A DNA stretch of 64,000 nt, from positions 275,526 to 339,525 of the forward strand of contig NZ_SHKX01000011.1 of the NCBI RefSeq assembly GCF_004217445.1, given 5' to 3'. The translations under genes and the position numbers were made by a program. Below are positions 1 through 8,756 of this stretch, one piece after another; positions within the stretch are counted from its first letter, which is position 1; every line of letters starts with the position of its first letter. This stretch comes from Fluviicoccus keumensis (GTDB lineage: Bacteria; Pseudomonadota; Gammaproteobacteria; Pseudomonadales; Moraxellaceae). Under the pieces are notes generated by a model that ran no database searches, was not told the origin of the DNA, and worked only from the letters and a program-made list of their open reading frames with translations.

Positions 1-383
1 TCTATACCTCGGATGATCCCATCATTGCCAAGCAGCTGGAAGAAATGGGTTGCGTGGCGGTAATGCCACTGGGCAGCCTGATCGGCTCCGGCCTGGGCAT
101 CATCAATCCGTATAACCTGCGCATCATCATGGAACAGGCGACGGTACCGATCATTGTCGATGCCGGGGTCGGCACCGCTTCCGATGCCGCCATCGCCATG
201 GAACTGGGCTGCGCCGGGGTGCTGATGAACACTGCCATTGCCAAGGCGAAAAATCCGGTGCTGATGGCCTCCGCGATGAAGAAGGCTGTCGAAGCCGGTC
301 GCGAGGCCTGGCTGGCCGGACGCATGCCCCGCAAGCTTTACGCCTCGGCTTCCAGTCCGCTGGACGGCCTGTTTTTCAAGTAA
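1..383 (+). CDS. thiG: Thiazole synthase ThiG, C-terminal part (cut by window start)
   Basis: ThiG builds the thiazole phosphate moiety of thiamine in the cytoplasm from deoxyxylulose phosphate, dehydroglycine and the ThiS thiocarboxylate. Only the last ~126 residues are visible. The frame is open from base 3 without a start, so the gene begins upstream. Seen: a PLGSLIGSG segment, then IIVDAGVGT, the phosphate-binding beta-strand and loop of the TIM barrel, then a VLMNTAIAKA segment and the usual short C-terminal tail. trmB follows 22 bp downstream on the same strand, the thiG-trmB order known from Pseudomonas. Confidence 0.95.
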   Translation, partial: YTSDDPIIAKQLEEMGCVAVMPLGSLIGSGLGIINPYNLRIIMEQATVPIIVDAGVGTASDAAIAMELGCAGVLMNTAIAKAKNPVLMASAMKKAVEAGREAWLAGRMPRKLYASASSPLDGLFFK

Positions 384-405
384 CCCGATCAGAAGTCCCG
401 CTGCC

Positions 406-1125
406 ATGACTGAACCCGTTGCCAATCCCGCCGCCGATGTTCCCGAGGAACACAAGCGGCGCATCCTGACTTTCATGAAGCGCTCGTCGGCATTCACCAC
501 CTCGCAAAAGCAGGGGCTGGAACAGTTCGGCGGCCGCTACCTGCTGAACATGGAAGGCCAAACCTTCAATCAGGAGGCCGTGTTTGGTCGCGTGGCACCG
601 CTGACGGTGGAAATCGGTTTCGGTATGGGCTATTCGCTGGTGCAGATGGCGCAGGCCGCGCCGGAGCGCGATTTCATCGGCATCGAGATTCATCCCAACG
701 GCATTGCGCAAATCTGTTTTGAAGCGGGTAGCGTGGATCTGCCCAACCTGCGGGTGATGGATGCCGACGCCCTGCTGGCGCTGGAGCATTTCTTCCCCGA
801 TGCCTGTATTGACACGGTGCAACTGTATTTTGCCGACCCCTGGCCGAAGAAGAAGCACCACAAGCGTCGTTTTGTGCAGACGCACATCATGCAGTTGATT
901 CGCCGCAAGCTGAAGACGGGCGGGGTGTTCCACGCCGCGACCGACTGGCAGCCCTATGCGGACTGGATGCTGGAGATTCTGGAAGTCGCTGAGGGGTTCG
1001 AGAACATGGCCGGGCCCGGACAGTTTGCCGAACGCCCGGATTTCCGTCCGTTGACCAAGTTCGAGAACCGTGGCCAGAAGCTGGGCCACGGTGTGTGGGA
1101 CGTGCTTTACCGCAAGGTGGCCTGA
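406..1125 (+). CDS. trmB: tRNA (guanine-N7-)-methyltransferase TrmB
   Basis: TrmB methylates N7 of G46 in the tRNA variable loop using S-adenosylmethionine. The 239-residue length is typical. Seen: the SAM-binding motif EIGFGMG at residues 69-75, an acidic IGIEIHP strand end at about 91-97, and the family signature DPWPKKKHHKRR from residue 144, which carries the catalytic Asp and the tRNA-contacting basic patch. The first ~60 residues form the usual basic N-terminal extension. It follows thiG by 22 bp and is probably co-transcribed with it. It converges on the metallo-hydrolase gene with only 6 bp between the stops. Confidence 0.96.
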   Translation: MTEPVANPAADVPEEHKRRILTFMKRSSAFTTSQKQGLEQFGGRYLLNMEGQTFNQEAVFGRVAPLTVEIGFGMGYSLVQMAQAAPERDFIGIEIHPNGIAQICFEAGSVDLPNLRVMDADALLALEHFFPDACIDTVQLYFADPWPKKKHHKRRFVQTHIMQLIRRKLKTGGVFHAATDWQPYADWMLEILEVAEGFENMAGPGQFAERPDFRPLTKFENRGQKLGHGVWDVLYRKVA

Positions 1126-1131
1126 CCGCGC

Positions 1132-2487
1132 TCAGACGGTGATGGTCTGCATGTATTCCGCGACCTTCACCGTCATCGGCGTTTGTTCCTCGATGTATTT
1201 GCGCTGGTGGTCGGCGGCATCCGGCTCGCCATGCACCAGATAGATGCGGGTCTGCGGCGTCAGCGCCGAGGCCTTCAGCCATTCCGTGATTTCCGCATAA
1301 TCCGCGTGACCCGACAGGCCGTCGAGCAATTCGACATGCGCCGCGCAGGGCACATAAGCCCCGTGAATCTTGATCGCTTCGGCCCCTTCCAGCATATTCG
1401 CCCCCCGCGTTCCCCCCGCCTGAAATCCGGTAAACATGATGGTGTTTTTCGGGAAGGGCAGCAGCCGCTTCATGTGATGCAGGATGCGTCCGCCGGTGGC
1501 CATGCCGCTGCCCGCGATGATGATATGGCTGCCGTCTTCCTCGCTCAACTGCTTGGACTGATCGACGGTGCGGGTAAAGGTAGTGGCCTGGCAGAGGCTG
1601 CGGCATTCCTCCGCGCTCAACCGGTGCAGCTCGTTGTATTCGCAATAGATTTCCGACGCATCAATCGCCATCGGGCTGTCGAGGAAAATCGGCACGCGCT
1701 TGATGCGTTGTTCATCCATCAGCCGCGTGAGCATGTGCAGGAGTATTTGCGTGCGGCCGACCGCGAAGCTGGGCACCGCCAGTACACCGCCGCGCCGGGC
1801 AGTCTCATTGACAATGGTTTCCAGTTGCTGCCACGGATCGTTGCTGGTGTGCTGCCGGTTGCCATAAGTGGACTCCAGTACCAGCAGATCCAGCGCGGGC
1901 AGCGGCGCGGGCGGGAACATGAACAGGTCGTTGGGCCGACCGACATCGCCCGAGAAACCGACGGTTTTGCCTTCCCCGGCGATGATGGTGCTGCCCGCAC
2001 CCAGCAGGTGGCCGACGGGATGCAGATGGATGGTCAGATCGCCGACCTTGAACGGATGGTCGAAGGACACGCCTTTCAGCAGACGGCAACTGGCGACGGC
2101 GGTGTCGATGTCGTAAAGCGGTTCCGGCTTTTCGTGCTTGCCGATCTTGTGGCGCTCGTAAAATTTGGCGTCTTCTTCCTGCAAATGCCCGGCATCGCGC
2201 AGCAGGATTTCGCTGAGCGCCTTGGTGGCGTGATGGCAGTACACCGGGCCGCGAAAGCCTTCCTTGTACAGCACCGGCAGGTAGCCGGTGTGGTCGATGT
2301 GCGCGTGGGTGAGGATGACGGCATCCAGCGACGAGGCCTTGAAAGGCAGGGGCTCGCGGTTGCGCTGGCGCAGCCATTTGTAGCCCTGGTAGAGGCCGCA
2401 GTCGATCAGGATTTTGGTGTCGCCGGAGGTCAGCAGGTATTTGGAGCCGGTAACGGTCTGGGTGGCGCCGAGGAACTGGATTTTCAT
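1132..2487 (-). CDS. Beta-CASP metallo-beta-lactamase-fold hydrolase (RNase/exonuclease type)
   Basis: This is a cytoplasmic metallo-hydrolase of the family that includes CPSF73/Ysh1-like nucleases. Seen: the zinc motif HAHIDH at residues 61-66, a GHLLGAGS segment carrying the next metal-binding His, a beta-CASP insert in the middle, an AGSGMATGGRI segment, and SGHAD near the C terminus, which carries the last metal-binding His. The 451-residue length fits bacterial members. The family is known for RNA processing; the substrate of this protein cannot be told from sequence. It is transcribed alone, divergently from the gene at 2677, across a 189 bp gap. Confidence 0.88.
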   Translation of the reverse strand: MKIQFLGATQTVTGSKYLLTSGDTKILIDCGLYQGYKWLRQRNREPLPFKASSLDAVILTHAHIDHTGYLPVLYKEGFRGPVYCHHATKALSEILLRDAGHLQEEDAKFYERHKIGKHEKPEPLYDIDTAVASCRLLKGVSFDHPFKVGDLTIHLHPVGHLLGAGSTIIAGEGKTVGFSGDVGRPNDLFMFPPAPLPALDLLVLESTYGNRQHTSNDPWQQLETIVNETARRGGVLAVPSFAVGRTQILLHMLTRLMDEQRIKRVPIFLDSPMAIDASEIYCEYNELHRLSAEECRSLCQATTFTRTVDQSKQLSEEDGSHIIIAGSGMATGGRILHHMKRLLPFPKNTIMFTGFQAGGTRGANMLEGAEAIKIHGAYVPCAAHVELLDGLSGHADYAEITEWLKASALTPQTRIYLVHGEPDAADHQRKYIEEQTPMTVKVAEYMQTITV

Positions 2488-2676
2488 GGGGACGTCCGCT
2501 TGGAGGATGGCTACGGCGGCTTTGGCAGTAACCTTATGATTTGTATGTACTATGCGGGGGCGGCGGTGTCAATGGGAGGCGTGTGGCGCAGGTGGCGGCT
2601 GCCCGATGTGGCTGTTGAGGGTACCGGGTACTGAGGTAGGATGAGGAGTATCTGATGATCAAGGATTTATAACTTC

Positions 2677-3750
2677 ATGAGCAATCACTATATCGTGGCG
2701 TGGGACGCCCGGCATCACGGTATGCCGAAGGACTTTGCTGTGGCCGGTGAGCAAGCGGCGCGGCTTTTGACACAGGAAGAGGGGCCGTCAGCAGGTCTGC
2801 AAAGTTTTGCGGAAGAGGTGGCCGCCTACCTGCAAAATTGTGGCGAAGAGGGGTGGCAGCAGTTCTTGTGGGATTTACCGGGCCGTGCCAAGGGGAATGG
2901 ACGCGCCGCGATGCGCATTGAAATGCCATATGAGGATTGGCAGCATATTCTGGTAAAAATGGTGGAGGTCGCTGCAAAGCATCAGGTGGTGCTATACAAC
3001 GAGAATCTGGTGATGGTGTTCTTGCCCAGCGGCCAGGTGTTGCCGGCGGCGCGTAATAAGATCTGGCAAGGCCTGCAAGCAGCTTGGAGTGCGGGTAGTG
3101 AGTTTCCGCAGACCAAGGGCCAATTCAAGAAATGGTTTGATCCGCAGTTTGATACGGTTCTTGCTCGACATGGCAATTTCGTTAAAGATAAAAATCCATG
3201 GGAGAACCGGCTTGTTGCATTTATAAGAGATGGTGATTTTTGTAAGCAATATATTAGTTATATCTGTGATAACTATGATGGTGTACTAAATGTTGAAGTT
3301 TCTTTAAGAGTATCTTGTAAGGCGGTACAAGAGATATGTCAGCATTTTAAGTTTTTTGGAGAGGATACTGTATTTTCGGCTGACCTTTTCTTTCGTGTTC
3401 TTAAGTGGCCGACTGAACGTCGTGATATTAGCTCCTTTCAAGATGCGGATCGATGGCTAAATGCTATGGAGGAAGCCTTGTTCCCTGCTATGGATTTAGC
3501 ATGCACGATTCAGGGATTAGACTTATTGTTGAATGGCGAAGCAGACACACGCTATCGAGATCATTTTCATAATTATGTGTTTAAGCCACAGTGCCTAATT
3601 GTGGCGCGTTTGGCTGGTAATCCTCGATTTGAGGAGCTTGTTGAAGAGCTAAGTGTAGAAACCGGTTGGCATGCAAATGCATCGGTGAGAAAAACAGAAT
3701 GGCCAAGGCTTGTACAGTATTTGCGAGAGGAAGTTAAGCCAATCGTGTGA
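2677..3750 (+). CDS. Uncharacterised protein, paralogue of 32613-33725
   Basis: I do not recognise the family. The 357-residue protein has no signal peptide or membrane segment. It shares ordered blocks with the product of 32613-33725: an MS..Y..WD start, an ILVKM.EVA block near residue 93, FLPSGQVLP, FP.T..QFKKW, and a C-terminal RLAGN ... EWPRLVQYL block. Bases 2677 to about 3185 are GC-rich like the genome, whereas 3241-3360 count to 30% GC. The change falls near residue 170, the same place as in the paralogue. The two copies bracket the surface-structure locus. A mosaic gene, or an immunity-type protein with a variable half, is conceivable but unproven. Confidence 0.75.
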   Translation: MSNHYIVAWDARHHGMPKDFAVAGEQAARLLTQEEGPSAGLQSFAEEVAAYLQNCGEEGWQQFLWDLPGRAKGNGRAAMRIEMPYEDWQHILVKMVEVAAKHQVVLYNENLVMVFLPSGQVLPAARNKIWQGLQAAWSAGSEFPQTKGQFKKWFDPQFDTVLARHGNFVKDKNPWENRLVAFIRDGDFCKQYISYICDNYDGVLNVEVSLRVSCKAVQEICQHFKFFGEDTVFSADLFFRVLKWPTERRDISSFQDADRWLNAMEEALFPAMDLACTIQGLDLLLNGEADTRYRDHFHNYVFKPQCLIVARLAGNPRFEELVEELSVETGWHANASVRKTEWPRLVQYLREEVKPIV

Positions 3751-3816
3751 TGGGATTGCGGAGAAGATTAAGCTGATGGTTTGATGGCATTGATCTGTTC
3801 GCCATCGAATACAAAA

Positions 3817-3999
3817 TCAGCCTTCCCCCTCCACAAACGCCCGTAACCGTGGAAACAGCATCACCGCTGCCAGCGAACTGCCCGACAGTTCCGCCAGTAA
3901 CAACAGGCAGCGCCGGGCATCGTCGGGATAATCCCGGCGATGCTCCCGGTAGAGCGCCACATACACGGAGTCCGGCGACAAATCCCCGTTCACCGCCAT
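3817..3999 (-). CDS. Small hypothetical protein (60 aa)
   Basis: This is a possible small gene 13 bp downstream of the membrane-anchored protein at 4013-4609, on the same strand. The start is taken at the internal ATG at 3999; a longer version starting at 4056 would overlap the upstream gene. The product is acidic near its start and carries a leucine-rich segment (CLLLLAELSG) that could form a helix. I recognise no family and see no strong ribosome-binding site. It may be a second gene of a two-gene unit transcribed away from tpsB, or a chance frame in GC-rich DNA. Confidence 0.35.
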   Translation of the reverse strand: MAVNGDLSPDSVYVALYREHRRDYPDDARRCLLLLAELSGSSLAAVMLFPRLRAFVEGEG

Positions 4000-4012
4000 C
4001 CCGGGCAGCGGC

Positions 4013-4609
4013 TCAATACTGCGAGCCACCGCCAGCCTCCTCACCCGGTTCGCCATCCTTCAGAAAGGCGGAGTCGTCACCCGGTTGCATCAACTGATCG
4101 TTACTTAGCGTGTGCGCCGTGGTTGTAGCGGCCGCCGATGCTACCGGCGCGGCCGAGACGACGCCGGGTACAACCGGCGACGTGGTGCGGATGACCCCGC
4201 CCCGAGAACCTGTTTCGGCTGACATCGCCGACGGCTCGCTGTCATGGCCAAACAGGTTGGAGATCCAGCCGGTAATGCCCCCGGACGATCCACCTGACCC
4301 GTTTTCACCGTTGGGCATGGGTAGGGCGCCGGTACTCTCCGTAACCTGGCCCGAGCCCTTAACGGCAGCCGTGGCCGACGCTTCATGATCCGGTTGACTG
4401 TATACATCCGCCCCCGGTCCAACCGGCTCCAGCCGGTGATAAGCGCCCTGCGGGTCGGCATCCGCGCCGGAACCCAGTTTCAGCAGCAGCGCGATCAGGC
4501 CGAACAGGGCCGCAATTACCATCCATGGCCAGCGCGAGGGCTTGCCCCTCGTCATTTCCGCACCGCGCAGGGTGGTGGCGCCATTGACGCCCGCGCTCCG
4601 CAATTTCAT
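4013..4609 (-). CDS. Hypothetical single-pass membrane protein
   Basis: This 198-residue product has a basic N terminus, one hydrophobic segment at residues 27-47 (PWMVIAALFGLIALLL), then a long low-complexity tail rich in G, S, T, A and P. That suggests a type II inner-membrane protein with a disordered periplasmic tail. The start at 4609 is chosen because GGAG lies 6 nt upstream; the frame stays open to 4678 but without a ribosome-binding site. It diverges from the TpsB gene, and the shared 4610-4814 gap could hold promoters for both. No family is recognised. The position suggests an accessory or regulatory role in the secretion locus, as inference only. Confidence 0.55.
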   Translation of the reverse strand: MKLRSAGVNGATTLRGAEMTRGKPSRWPWMVIAALFGLIALLLKLGSGADADPQGAYHRLEPVGPGADVYSQPDHEASATAAVKGSGQVTESTGALPMPNGENGSGGSSGGITGWISNLFGHDSEPSAMSAETGSRGGVIRTTSPVVPGVVSAAPVASAAATTTAHTLSNDQLMQPGDDSAFLKDGEPGEEAGGGSQY

Positions 4610-4814
4610 CACTTTCTCCATCCGGGCCGTGCCCGTTTCAGTCAATTCAGGGGGGCGGCAGCGGCGGAATCGAGACATCGTTCTGTAACAGTCGCCCCCG
4701 ATACTGCCGCCTGTCGATCGGGACGGGCGGGAAGATACGCCGGTCGTGTCGTGATCGATCCGGCGACTGTAGCCGGTCTGTATTTAGGCAATGTGACAGT
4801 CAGTTTTCGCCGGG
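4610..4814. promoter_or_regulatory. Divergent intergenic region; candidate TPS operon promoter with 11-bp spaced CTGT repeats
   Basis: This gap separates the leftward membrane-protein gene from the rightward tpsB operon, so it should contain the operon promoter. Two CTGT cores start at 4767 and 4778, exactly 11 bp apart, the spacing of PhoB-box half sites; the remaining bases match the PHO consensus poorly. A GTGACAG sequence follows at about 4792. I see no clear sigma-70 pair. Pho control is a weak hypothesis, prompted by the PstS-like gene in the same locus. Confidence 0.25.
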
Positions 4815-6482
4815 ATGATGAAGCTGGGGACTGTCGGGCGAAGCGGAATTCCTGAGTTGATATCTTCGAATAGGGTAGCCGTCTGCTGGGCGGTCACAGC
4901 CATCGCACTAGCCGCGGGCTTCGCCAATGCGGCGGATGAAACGGGTTCGGCCGCCTCGGCTGCGCCGACGGTGCGACCGCTGCGGACGCTGGATCTGTGG
5001 GAAATCGTGGTGGACGGCAATACCGTGCTGGATGACTCCGACATTCAGGAAGTCCTGCTGCCGTTTCTGGGCCCGAACCGTGTTCCGGAAGATGTGGACC
5101 ATGCCCGCGAGGCGTTGGAAAAGCTTTACGCCGATCAGGGCTTCAAGACCGTTTCCGTGACCATTCCCCGGCAGGCGGTGAAGGACGGTACGGTGATGCT
5201 GACCGTGACCGAAGGCCGCATCCGCCGCTTGAAAGTGGTCGGTAGCAAATACCATTCGCCCGAGCGCATTCGCCGCATGGCCGGGTCGATCGCCGAAGGC
5301 CGGGTACCGGACTTCAACGCCTTGCAGGACGATCTGGTGGCGCTTAACTCCGCCACGGACTTGTCGGTGACGCCGTCACTGCAGAACGGCCCGACGCCCG
5401 GCTCCATGGATGCCGATCTGGTGGTGGCGGACAAGTTGCCGCTGCACGGCATGCTGGAGCTGAATAACCGTTACAGCCAGAACACCAGCCACCGCCGGGT
5501 GTCGGCCAGCGCCTCCTATGACAACCTGTGGCAGCGCGGCGACAGCGCCGCGCTGTTTTTCCAGACCGCGCCCGACCGCGCCAGCGACGGCAAGGTTTTT
5601 CTGGCCAACTATGTTTTCCGCTTTGACCGCAAGCCCTACACGCTGCAACTGAATGCGCTGCGCACCGACAGTGATGTGGCGACGGTGGGCGGCATTGGTG
5701 TGGTGGGCAAGGGGTGCAGCGTCGGCTTGCGCGGGAACTGGCAACTGATCGCCACGCCGCAACGCATCGAGAACCTGAGCCTGGGGTTCGACGCCAAGAA
5801 TTTCCAGAACCGGGTACAGGTGGGCGGGTCTTCCAGCGCCTCGCCGCTGCGCTATTACCCGGTGTCGCTGAACTATGCGCGGTTTGCCCGCTATGACACC
5901 CACACGCTGCAATTCGACGCCACCCTCAATTTCGCCTTCGCCAACCTGGGCAGCAGTTCCGAGCAACTGAACCTGACGCGCTACCACAGCACCGGGCAGA
6001 TGCTCTACCTGCGGTCGTCGCTGGCATACAACCGCTTCCTGCCCAAGGGATTTGAACTGGCGGCGCGCACCACCGTGCAACTCAGCGAGCAGCCGTTGAT
6101 CTCCAACGAGCAGCTGAGCGCGGGCGGCATGGACTCGGTGCGCGGTTACCTGGAGTCGGAAGCCCAGGGGGATTACGGCGCGACCGGCGGATTGGAACTG
6201 CGCGGGCCGTCGCTGCCGGATCTGATGCCGGAGGGCTGGGTGACCCGCCATGTTCAGGAGTTCCGTCCGTTCATCTTTGCCGACGGCGCCAGCCTGCATC
6301 TGCATCAGGCGCTGGCGGACAACGACCCGCACGTGGATTTGCTGAGTATGGGGGCGGGGATGTCGATGAGCGCCGGAGGACGTTACGGCGGGCTGCTGGA
6401 CTGGAGCCGCCTGATGACGGCCGGACCCAACAGTCCCAAGGGGGATAACCGGGTGCTATTCCGTCTGTGGACCAATTTCTAA
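4815..6482 (+). CDS. Two-partner secretion outer-membrane transporter (TpsB, ShlB/FhaC family)
   Basis: TpsB proteins are 16-strand outer-membrane barrels of the Omp85 superfamily that recognise the TPS domain of their partner in the periplasm and move it to the surface. Seen: a signal peptide ending near ANA at residues 37-39, two POTRA-like regions at about 60-136 and 137-210, then a beta-barrel of alternating residues to a C-terminal Phe. The VRGY motif of barrel loop 6 is at residues 442-445. The 555-residue length is normal. The stop overlaps the exbB start (TAATG), showing an operon. The cognate substrate is most likely the giant exoprotein at 12797, the only TpsA in the window. The long N terminus and weak ribosome-binding site leave the exact start uncertain. 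Confidence 0.93.
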   Translation: MMKLGTVGRSGIPELISSNRVAVCWAVTAIALAAGFANAADETGSAASAAPTVRPLRTLDLWEIVVDGNTVLDDSDIQEVLLPFLGPNRVPEDVDHAREALEKLYADQGFKTVSVTIPRQAVKDGTVMLTVTEGRIRRLKVVGSKYHSPERIRRMAGSIAEGRVPDFNALQDDLVALNSATDLSVTPSLQNGPTPGSMDADLVVADKLPLHGMLELNNRYSQNTSHRRVSASASYDNLWQRGDSAALFFQTAPDRASDGKVFLANYVFRFDRKPYTLQLNALRTDSDVATVGGIGVVGKGCSVGLRGNWQLIATPQRIENLSLGFDAKNFQNRVQVGGSSSASPLRYYPVSLNYARFARYDTHTLQFDATLNFAFANLGSSSEQLNLTRYHSTGQMLYLRSSLAYNRFLPKGFELAARTTVQLSEQPLISNEQLSAGGMDSVRGYLESEAQGDYGATGGLELRGPSLPDLMPEGWVTRHVQEFRPFIFADGASLHLHQALADNDPHVDLLSMGAGMSMSAGGRYGGLLDWSRLMTAGPNSPKGDNRVLFRLWTNF

Positions 6483-8338
6483 TGAGTGAAGTCATGAGCA
6501 GCAAGATGATGTCGGAAACGAAGCCGGGCCGCCTGTCGCGGCTGACCGCCCGCGCCGGGGCATGCCTGCTGGCGGCGGGGACCCTGTTGATGTCGCCGGA
6601 CGCCAGCGCCTGGTGGAACCACGATTGGGCATATCGCAGCCAGATTACGCTGGACGCCAAGGCCGCCGGCCTGAGCGGCGAGCAGGGCAGCGTGCCGGTG
6701 CTGGTCCGCCTGCATGATGGCGTCTTGAAGTTCAGCGATGCCGCCGCCGATGGCGCGGATATCCGCTTTGTGGCCGAGGACGACAAGACGCCGCTGAAGT
6801 ACCACATCGAAAAGTTCGATCCGGTCTTCAATCTGGGCTTTGTCTGGGTGCAGTTGCCGAAGCTGGCCGTGGACAAGCCGACCACCGTCTGGATGTATTA
6901 CGGCAATGAAAAGGCCGTGGCGGAATCGGCGTCCAAGGACACGTATGACGCCAACCAGTCGCTGGTCTATCACTTTGGCGAGAAGGGCGCTCCGGCCGCG
7001 GATGCGACGGTCAACCGCAATACAGCCATGACGGCCGTCTCCACCAATGAAAGCGGCCTGATCGGCAACGCTGCCCGCTTTGACGGCAGCAATGCGGTCA
7101 ACCTGCCGTCCACCCTGAGCATTCCCGGCGGTAACGGCATGACCTGGTCGGCGTGGGTGAAACCGGCGGCGGCGGAAACCTCCACCATCTTTGCCTGGCG
7201 CGGCCAGACGGCGCTGACCATCGGCCTGAACAACGGCTCGCCGTATGTGGCGATTGACGGTTCGCCCACGCCGTTGTCAGCCCAGATTGCCGATAACAAC
7301 TGGCACCACGTGGCGGTGATCGCCAACCCGGTGCAGACCCAGCTGTATGTGGACGGGCAGCTGCGCGGCACGCTGGCGCACGGTTTGGCCAGCGGCATCA
7401 GCGGCGTGGCGACGTTGGGCGGCGATGGCGCGGTGCAGCGTTTCCACGGTGAAATTGACGAACTGCAAATCTCGAAGACGGCGCGCGACGCGGGCTGGGT
7501 GCAAACCCAGGCGATGAACCAGGGCACGGCCGACAAGCTGCTGAAGTTTACCCCGGCCGAACAGCAGTCCGGCTTCAGCACCGGCTATTTCGGCGTGATC
7601 ATGGCGTCGGTGACGCTGGACGGCTGGGTTGTGATCGGCGTGCTGCTGGTGATGATGCTGATCAGCTGGACGATCATGGCGCGCAAGGGCTTGCAGGTAG
7701 GTCGCGTCACCCGCGCCAATACCGCCTTCCTGGAAACCTTCAAGTCGGTGAAGGGCGATTTCGCCCAGTTGCACCAGGCCACCATCCCCAATGGCAACAG
7801 CACGCTGAAGCTGGAAGAGGACACCCTCGACCTGCTGCAGGATGCGCCGCTGATGCACATTTTCCACACCGGCATTGACGAACTGCATGACCGTTTGCAG
7901 ATCGATCCGCGCACCGGCAAGCCTTTAACCGTGTTGTCCGACCAGTCGATCGAAGCCATCCGCGCCACGCTGAACTCGTCGCTGCTGCGCGAATCGCAAG
8001 CGCTGAACAAGAGCATGGTGTTGCTGACCATCGCCATTTCCGGCGGCCCCTTCATCGGTCTGCTGGGTACGGTGGTGGGCGTCATGATCACCTTCGCGGC
8101 GGTGGCGGCGGCGGGGGAAGTCAATGTCAACGCGATCGCTCCCGGTATCTCGGCGGCGCTGGCGGCGACGGTGGCCGGTCTGTTCGTCGCGATCCCGGCG
8201 CTCTTTGGCTACAACTACCTGCTGACCCGCACCAAGGAAGCCTCGCTGGAAATGCAGGTCTTCATCGAGGCCTTCATCACCCGCATGGCGGAAAACTACA
8301 ACGATCCGGCGGCGCTGAGCGCCATGTCGGACAAGTAA
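6482..8338 (+). CDS. ExbB/TolQ-type proton channel fused to periplasmic DUF2341 and LamG domains
   Basis: The C-terminal part (about residues 365-615) is a MotA/TolQ/ExbB channel: TM1 near 370-400, TM2 near 513-540 with the conserved Thr in GLLGTVVG, and TM3 near 555-585 with the second Thr in AATVAGL. ExbB pentamers pass protons with ExbD to energise TonB-type proteins. Ahead of it are a signal peptide to about residue 43, a DUF2341 region (WWNHDWAYR onward, ~43-150) and a concanavalin-like LamG domain (~170-330), which should sit in the periplasm and may bind glycan or the secretion substrate. From memory, P. aeruginosa has a long ExbB homologue beside its PdtA/PdtB TPS system. The start at 6482 overlaps the tpsB stop; 6494 is an alternative. 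Confidence 0.9.
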   Translation: MSEVMSSKMMSETKPGRLSRLTARAGACLLAAGTLLMSPDASAWWNHDWAYRSQITLDAKAAGLSGEQGSVPVLVRLHDGVLKFSDAAADGADIRFVAEDDKTPLKYHIEKFDPVFNLGFVWVQLPKLAVDKPTTVWMYYGNEKAVAESASKDTYDANQSLVYHFGEKGAPAADATVNRNTAMTAVSTNESGLIGNAARFDGSNAVNLPSTLSIPGGNGMTWSAWVKPAAAETSTIFAWRGQTALTIGLNNGSPYVAIDGSPTPLSAQIADNNWHHVAVIANPVQTQLYVDGQLRGTLAHGLASGISGVATLGGDGAVQRFHGEIDELQISKTARDAGWVQTQAMNQGTADKLLKFTPAEQQSGFSTGYFGVIMASVTLDGWVVIGVLLVMMLISWTIMARKGLQVGRVTRANTAFLETFKSVKGDFAQLHQATIPNGNSTLKLEEDTLDLLQDAPLMHIFHTGIDELHDRLQIDPRTGKPLTVLSDQSIEAIRATLNSSLLRESQALNKSMVLLTIAISGGPFIGLLGTVVGVMITFAAVAAAGEVNVNAIAPGISAALAATVAGLFVAIPALFGYNYLLTRTKEASLEMQVFIEAFITRMAENYNDPAALSAMSDK

Positions 8339-8354
8339 GGGGGGGAGCGCCGCC

Positions 8355-8756
8355 ATGCAGATGAATGAAGACAAGGCCTACGACGATATCAACATCACGC
8401 CCATGCTGGACCTGTCCTATGTGCTGCTGGTGATCTTCATCATCATGACCACCGCCGCCGTGCAGGGGATGAAGGTCAATCTGCCCAAGGCCAGTGACCA
8501 GCCCAGCCTGTCGAAACCGAAGACGGTGGCCATCACCATCACCAATGACGGCAAGGTGTTCATGGATGCCGTACCGGTGACGATGGCGGAGCTGGAAGAC
8601 CGGATGCGCGCCAAGAAGGCCGAAAACCCGGAAGTGCCGGTGGTGGTTCGCGGCGACAGCGAGACCCAGTACCACAACGTGGTGGATGTGCTGGCGCTCC
8701 TGGGCAAGCTGGACATCACCCAGCTGGGGCTGGTGACGCAACGGTTGGTGCAATGA
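8355..8756 (+). CDS. ExbD/TolR-type biopolymer transport protein
   Basis: ExbD forms the inner-membrane proton channel with ExbB and carries the protonatable Asp. Seen: 133 residues with one membrane segment at about 18-36. Asp19 at its cytoplasmic edge lies in the NITPMLDLSYVLL context that defines the family, and a periplasmic TolR-like domain (ITITNDGKVFM ... VVRGD) follows. The gene starts 16 bp after exbB and its stop overlaps the start of the TonB-like gene by the tetranucleotide ATGA, so the three genes are translationally coupled. Confidence 0.93.
   Translation: MQMNEDKAYDDINITPMLDLSYVLLVIFIIMTTAAVQGMKVNLPKASDQPSLSKPKTVAITITNDGKVFMDAVPVTMAELEDRMRAKKAENPEVPVVVRGDSETQYHNVVDVLALLGKLDITQLGLVTQRLVQ

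Noticed and set aside
1183..2634. A 483-codon frame opposite the beta-CASP hydrolase
   Set aside because: The reverse strand encodes all family motifs of a metallo-hydrolase; the forward frame has none and is a shadow.
2500..4100. Left-end attachment repeat matching the tRNA-Arg 3' end
   Set aside because: I looked for the GGATTCGAACCC-type sequence in this stretch and found no copy.
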